A stretch of 64,000 bases of DNA, taken from assembly GCA_036365455.1 (NCBI GenBank), contig JAWQUS010000027.1:13876501-13940500 (forward strand), given 5' to 3'. This document shows, piece by piece, positions 59,201 to 64,000 of this stretch; the first letter of the stretch is position 1; each line of letters starts with the position of its first letter. This DNA is from Macrosoma leucophasiata (Eukaryota > Arthropoda > Insecta > Lepidoptera > Hedylidae). The position numbers and the translations under genes are program-made. Under the pieces are notes generated by a model. The model made no database searches and had not been told where the DNA came from. It saw nothing but the letters and a program-made list of their open reading frames with translations.

Positions 59201-62200
59201 TTTTCATTTTATCTACTATTTGAGCATTCACTTCATTGATCAATTCGTAAGTTGTTTCCCAAACGTGATGGTCAATACTATCACCCATGTAATAAATTAC
59301 ATCCACGTCCTGAAAAATAAAATGTTCAGATATTTACTCAGACTTATTTTGAAACCTTTTTATTTTTAGGTGATGTTGGTAGAGATGAACCCCGAAATCA
59401 GAGATGATATTGTACTCACCCTATGGGAGGATGAAATAATATCAATGGCATCATCGTAGGCCCAAATAGGAGTGTCGCAATCTCTATAATCTCCCCAGTA
59501 TCCGGCGGGCTCCGAACTGTCTGACCTAGATTGGCGCAATTGTTCCATACTACGTAAGGTTTTCGCTACATTTAAATTCAACATTTTCTCGCCATTCACA
59601 TTCAGTACGCTTCTTTCAATTAGGGAGATATCCACGTTTGAAATGTAGCTGAAGCTTCTTGCTGGCGTTTGCCCTTTCCTGCAGCAAGTTGGCTCTCCGC
59701 AATCCGCCACACCGCCTGGCTCATACAGGGGGTCGATATGGGCATCGCTTACCAAAACCACTTTAAGGGGTCGCGTGTCACTATCAGGATTCTGTAACAG
59801 ACCGTTATCAATTGGAGTTCGCTAAGATATTGGGATTCACTCGCTATGATTTGTAGATTGTTACTTACGTTCTCGATTTCAGCTCGCTCTGGTAACGTCA
59901 CTTCCCAATCAAATCTGGAGTCGTTGTAGGGACAGAAGGAAGGATCACCTACTCTCTGTAGTACTAGTCCACAAAATGTCAGCGGTTGGGCCTCTGGTGT
60001 AGTTTTAATGATGTGTATTAGAATAGGCTGTGGACATATTATTAAACTTTAACAAGCGGGTATTTTCTTCATTGAGTCATGTCGTATTATGAAGGTGTAA
60101 AAAGGTATAACTTACCACATTTAACAAAATCGTTCCACGACATACGGGCGGACTTACGATATTTAAGGTGGAACATAGAACAATCAGGCCTTCCATAATT
60201 TCCTCGTCAGGAACTCCATTTCTCACATTTTGGAAAAAAGCACCAAATATGCTTCGGCATAATAAACAATCCAAACTCTAAAATAGTATATTTTAGAATT
60301 ATCTACCTACTTATAATATTATCACTATTATAGTACATAAGTAATTGCATAATATAAATGTAGCTAGCGTCATCCCAAGTTATTAAATCCACTTTCGAGT
60401 TTACACCCTATTTACCTTGTAGCCGTAGGTACCGGAATAAGTAAGTACTTAAGTAGAGACTTTAAAATGTTACTTAGCTTAAATTATAAACTTACGTCTC
60501 GAGATTCCAACCTGAATTGCGAATTTCTGCCACGAAAATCATGTTTGTATAGAATCTCAAAGACATCTTGTAAAGTTTCTAACTCTGGTCCAGTTATTTC
60601 ATTTTTTAAAAGCTTATTAAAATGTGTTTCAATTTCCCCTGAAACAAAGAATAGAAGCATATTTTTATACTTTGTTTTGCCATGCTATTAAAGGGATTAA
60701 AAAACTTTTCCGACAGTTCCAACATAGTATAATTATTGTTGTATTATATATAACTTATTGTTGTGTTTCAACTAATATACACAAAGCCTTGGTAATTTAA
60801 CCTAATCATTAATCACTATCTATTGGTTATGAGTTCTGATGAATCTGTGAATGAGTTAATCCCAAACAGTCAGATACACGCAGCGCAAGATTTTACCTAC
60901 TTAGGTACTATCCAAATCAAGTGATATATAGTTAAACAAATGAATAAAAGGTAGAGTATAACTGTAAAAGACCAATAAACGAAATTCTTCAAGATTTGTG
61001 ATAGCCCTATAATATCTAGATAAGCATAGGGGTCAAGAGGGGTCCTAACCTTACTTATGTTTGACCCCTGTCGAGTTAACGCTGAATACCACCCCCTCAC
61101 GCGGTCTGATAATACGCGAATGAAGTTAACTTTTTTTTTAAACCATTGGGAAGATGTTTCACCAGCCCTCGTGACCGTCACGTCGTCAGCATATCATATT
61201 TTTTTCGTTAGTAAAAAAATATTTTGTTACAGATGCATGTATCGATTTATGAAGATTTGTATTGTTTTCGTTGTTTATGTAATAACAATTTAAAATGCCA
61301 ATTATTAGTGTCACTAATTGTAATTAACTACCGATACTAACAATGCAATTACTTACATTTAATTGTGTAATGCGAATGAATAAATAAATCAAGCTTTTAA
61401 ACCTTTAACCGTATTAAATTACCTAAATAATATAAAGAACCGTTACCTTACCGTACCTAAAGTCTAAAGACCTGAATTACATCCCTACTTTTAAATGTTT
61501 GAAGAGTATAGGTATGCATGTGTATATTTTATATGCATGTGCCATGGACTTTCACATTATCTTTATTATTCTACTTAAATTCCTATTTGTTTTAAATCTA
61601 AGGATTTTGACAAAAACAGCAACACAACGAGTTTGTTCGGTAGAGGAGTTCTTCTGAGTAGTGCCTGCACTTGGAACTCTGCTAAGTGAATGACTATGTA
61701 TATGACGGATAGATTTTTCTTTTTCTTCCATGAAGGAATGGAAAGATTTGATGATTTATCGATTAAATTTTATTTACGTAACTTCACGCCTGTAATCCCC
61801 GAAGGGGTAGGCAGAGGTAAATGCATGCATTCAATCATACATGCAAACACCCACGACTCGCCGGTTACGTTTTGGCCCATGTAACAGGTGGCGAACCTGT
61901 TGCCATCTTTGGGCACATTACCAAACTCCGGGGTACTGGGAAACTTTCAGCAAATGGAAAAATCCCAATAGAAGCAGAGATAAAGGATTTTAAACCGTTA
62001 TCTCTAATATCCCCCGACCCGGGAATCGAACCCAGGACCTCCAGCGAAATAGTAGTGGCCTGCTACCACTACGCTACTGAGGCAGTTTGTTTAAAAAAAA
62101 TATTTATAAATTATTATTAATTATTAATACCTATTGAATAATAATTATTAAAAGTCATTCACTGCAGGTAGCTTAAACCGACAAAACAAAAGTGTCCTTG

Positions 62201-62313
62201 TAGACCAATTTGAAATAAATATTTGAGTTTGAGTTTGACATCTTACCAAATGAGATAAGCTGGGATACAACACTCGAACTAAATATAGTAACTATGATTA
62301 CAAACACTTTCAT
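56289..62313 (-). CDS. SMPD1: Acid sphingomyelinase (sphingomyelin phosphodiesterase)
   Basis: Hydrolyses sphingomyelin to ceramide and phosphocholine, in lysosomes or outside the cell. Coding exons (minus): 62313-62247, 60638-60496, 60277-60116, 60027-59869, 59791-59420, 59309-59134, 58627-58433, 57522-57352, 57006-56832, 56621-56289; phases consistent, 650 residues (human 631). Signal peptide MKVFVIIVTIFSSSVVS; saposin-B domain with SLDCLLC ... STLNIVSPPVCRG; then the metallophosphoesterase with ligands D193 and H195 (SDAHIDP), D311 (YMGDSID), N352 (IGNHES), H460 (LGHISPG), H494 and H496 (NGHTHSD). All seven zinc ligands are present. The C-terminal region is Cys-rich (YCNDSCKLGYIC). The first exon carries only the signal peptide. 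Intact; insects often have several paralogues, so orthology to SMPD1 itself is not certain. Confidence 0.93.
57590..57790 (+). repeat. Retroposon family A, diverged copy
   Basis: GTTACTGGTAGAGTTTCCAG, TTCAGCACTATCGTGTCA, TATAGGCTGCAGTATTCTAC. In sphingomyelinase intron 7, antisense to the gene. Confidence 0.65.
58162..58300 (+). repeat. Retroposon family A, 5' half
   Basis: AGTGGTAGAACTCCAGTGAC, GGCCGTAGGCGCCACCGATT, TTGCCGCTACATGGTAGTG. The 3' half is missing. In sphingomyelinase intron 7. Confidence 0.7.
58717..58852. mobile_element. Hairpin MITE with duplicated interior
   Basis: The outer arms CGCTTCTTTACAAGAATAAT and ATTATTCTTGTAAAGAGGCG pair with one mismatch. Inside, a ~58-bp unit (ACATTTCATATAGAACGATT ... 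GTTATTCTTGTAAGAATAAT) is repeated, so two shorter stems sit inside the long one. In sphingomyelinase intron 6. Confidence 0.8.
58910..59100 (+). mobile_element. tRNA-derived SINE, family C, diverged
   Basis: ACAGCGGTGCGTTGCGATC, a weakened B box, GGACAAATATTTATATGGCC and AAAGGCACCCACAACACAGG. Antisense in sphingomyelinase intron 6. Confidence 0.65.
61770..62084 (-). mobile_element. tRNA-derived SINE (CCTCGGTAGCC family)
   Basis: Almost the same sequence as 3362-3682: plus strand CGTAACTTCACGCCTGTAAT, CCACGACTCGCCGGTTACG and CCCGGGAATCGAACCCAGG (complement of the B box). It lies sense-strand in sphingomyelinase intron 1, ~160 bp from exon 1. Confidence 0.85.
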
Positions 62314-62329
62314 CTTGGCCGTGTGATCG

Positions 62330-62372
62330 TTTACCAATGAACGATAACGGGGCGGCCACCTTTATATAAACG
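62330..62372 (-). promoter_or_regulatory. TATA-containing core promoter of the sphingomyelinase gene
   Basis: On the minus strand TTTATATAAAGG (62361-62370) is followed ~25-30 bp later by TTCATTGG, a plausible initiator, then the ATG at 62313. This predicts a 5' UTR of only about 20 nt. Confidence 0.5.
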
Positions 62373-63834
62373 TAGACAACATGCGTTAAAACTCTTTTGT
62401 AATAGTAAATTTTTGAAATTACAGAATCTAAAATTTGAATGACCGTGTGCTTCGTGATGCGGGTAGCACGCGATTCCCATACAAATATTCGGAACGAAAA
62501 TATATTTTTGTAATTTAAATATATTTATCAACTTTCTGCAAGTTAATCCGTTATCGATTGATGCTAATCTTAATACTTATAATAAATTTGTGTAATTGGT
62601 GAGAATGGATGTTAATTTAACAGATACTCTTATCAGAAAATTCTTCGATAGTATATTGAAGGTATTTAAGGCTGAGTTCATACCGTGGTAAAAACGCAGT
62701 TTTACAGTTTTACAGATGTTTTTGGTTTACTTTAAAAACATAAGAGACCTCTCTGCATTCGAATTATTATATGGATCTCGTGGTCATTCAATTTTTCAAA
62801 CTTTATGTCATGTATTACATCAATGATAGGTACATATCGTCGGCTAAATAATCTATCCTGCTTCTTCAATTTAGACTATATTCAATTGCCTTTCATTAGT
62901 AACACAAAAACTCAAACACTTCATGAACATTACAGAATACTTACATCTACCTACCGAGTTTCAAGTAAGTATATCTATAGTTCTAATTGTTTCGCGTAAG
63001 TAGAGTAAACAGTTAAGCATATATATTCAAATTAAATAACATTAAAATTTAACCGATTTTCATCAAATCTTTCAATTCCTTCATAGAAGAAAAAGAAAAA
63101 TCAATTCGTCATAATCATAGTCATTCACTTAGCAGAGTTCCAAGTGCAGGCACTACTGAGAAGAACTAGCTACCCAAAAAACTCAGCGTGTTGCTCTTTT
63201 GTCAAAGCCTTAGATTTAATACATTTATTATTTAATAGAATTAAAATTAAAATAGAATAAAGATAATGTGAACGCTCATGACATAAAATATTTGCATATA
63301 AATACATACGCAAATACCCATCAACAGCTTAAATCGTGATAGAAAATAACACCCGCAACTCATAACAGACCAGTCCCCACAATCAGCACCCGTTCACGAG
63401 TATGACGCATGTTAGTCCAGGAAGAATCGGCGTATGAGTACCGAAAACTATTCCACCGCAATTTTTTTATGCGATCCTCTTTAAATTGTCCTACTGATGA
63501 TATAAATGCATGTTGCCATGGGGCAACCCCGTGCCATATTGTTTAAACAATTGCAAAGAATTGTTATTTTTTTTATATTCTTTATTGAAATACGAATAAA
63601 AAAAGTCATATGACTTTTCACGATAAAGTTAATATTTTTAGAGATATTAATTTTTAAAGGTTCGAAAAATCTCAAATTTGGGTACTTTTGACCCATGAAA
63701 AATATATTTAAAAAAAAATACAGAAATAATATATTTTTTTAAATTCTTTATACAATAGTTAATAATATTCTTAATAGAGACTCTTAAAAATTTTATTATT
63801 TATACCTGTTTTATAATTGTTAATTTCAGTAGAG
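62373..63834. other. Upstream of sphingomyelinase; intergenic
   Basis: AT-rich with no gene recognised. The TTCGGTAGAGGAGTTCTTCT...GTGCCTGCACTTGGAACTC block near 61634-61680 in intron 1 reappears inverted near 63130-63170 (GAGTTCCAAGTGCAGGCACT), a short dispersed repeat. Confidence 0.45.
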
Positions 63835-64000
63835 GTAAGGTAGAGCTCCAGTGACAGAGCTCGCGGGCGTAGGCACCACCGTATTACCTAATATACTTGC
63901 TGCTAAATGGTAGTGTACAGCACTATCGTGTTCCAGTCAGGTGGTAATGTACGGCCCTGTAATTTTCGGCTCAGAGGCATAACACCTTAGGCCTCAGGAG
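63835..64000 (+). repeat. Retroposon family A, runs off the window
   Basis: GGTAGAGCTCCAGTGACAGA, GCGGGCGTAGGCACCACC, ACAGCACTATCGTGTTCCAG, ACACCTTAGGCCTCAGGAG. Well preserved; the 3' part lies beyond the window edge. Confidence 0.85.

Overview
The window is AT-rich animal nuclear DNA. Short exons with GT..AG introns, TA-rich intergenic sequence, long hairpin elements, tRNA-derived SINEs, mariner and hAT relics and the repeated 'tacctacctac' texture point to a moth or butterfly (Lepidoptera). This is inference from repeat families and gene structure. No bacterial, organellar or viral genes were seen.

Layout. Positions 1-21,150 hold no recognisable host gene, only layered transposon relics: a ~60-bp minisatellite, a hAT MITE, a 3.4-kb element containing a tRNA-like palindromic retroposon and a mariner, and a broken Helitron helicase. 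SEC11A (signal peptidase catalytic subunit, minus strand, 4 exons) is at 21,152-22,837. After a repeat-filled gap, UBA3 (NEDD8-activating enzyme catalytic subunit, minus, 6 coding exons, 28,386-33,670) is divergent from a ZNF800-like zinc-finger gene (plus, 9 coding exons, 35,159-45,438). An uninterrupted ATP synthase beta gene (minus, 46,601-48,151) is tail-to-tail with the zinc-finger gene and head-to-head with UQCC1 (plus, 5 exons, 51,275-56,184). UQCC1 runs tail-to-tail, with 104 bp between stop codons, into an acid sphingomyelinase gene (SMPD1-like, minus, 10 exons, 56,289-62,313). All six genes read as complete and intact when splice sites and reading phase are followed by hand.

The genes are household functions: ER signal-peptide cleavage, neddylation, transcription or chromatin, two respiratory-chain functions side by side, and lysosomal or secreted lipid hydrolysis. 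They do not form one pathway.

The most unusual signal is a retroposon family. Its body is a ~200-bp near-perfect palindrome with a 76-nt tRNA-like sequence in each arm, and its copies are flanked by 12-17-bp target duplications (6,329-6,811; 25,668-25,940; 49,744-50,125). Other notable points: two mariner copies that share the same two disabling lesions and flank UQCC1 exons 1-3 in inverted orientation; a MITE whose empty site can be read from the sister mariner; and a cluster of perfect TATCGATA boxes inside an inverted repeat upstream of ATP synthase beta. Coordinates of repeats are read by eye and their edges are approximate unless a target duplication is stated.
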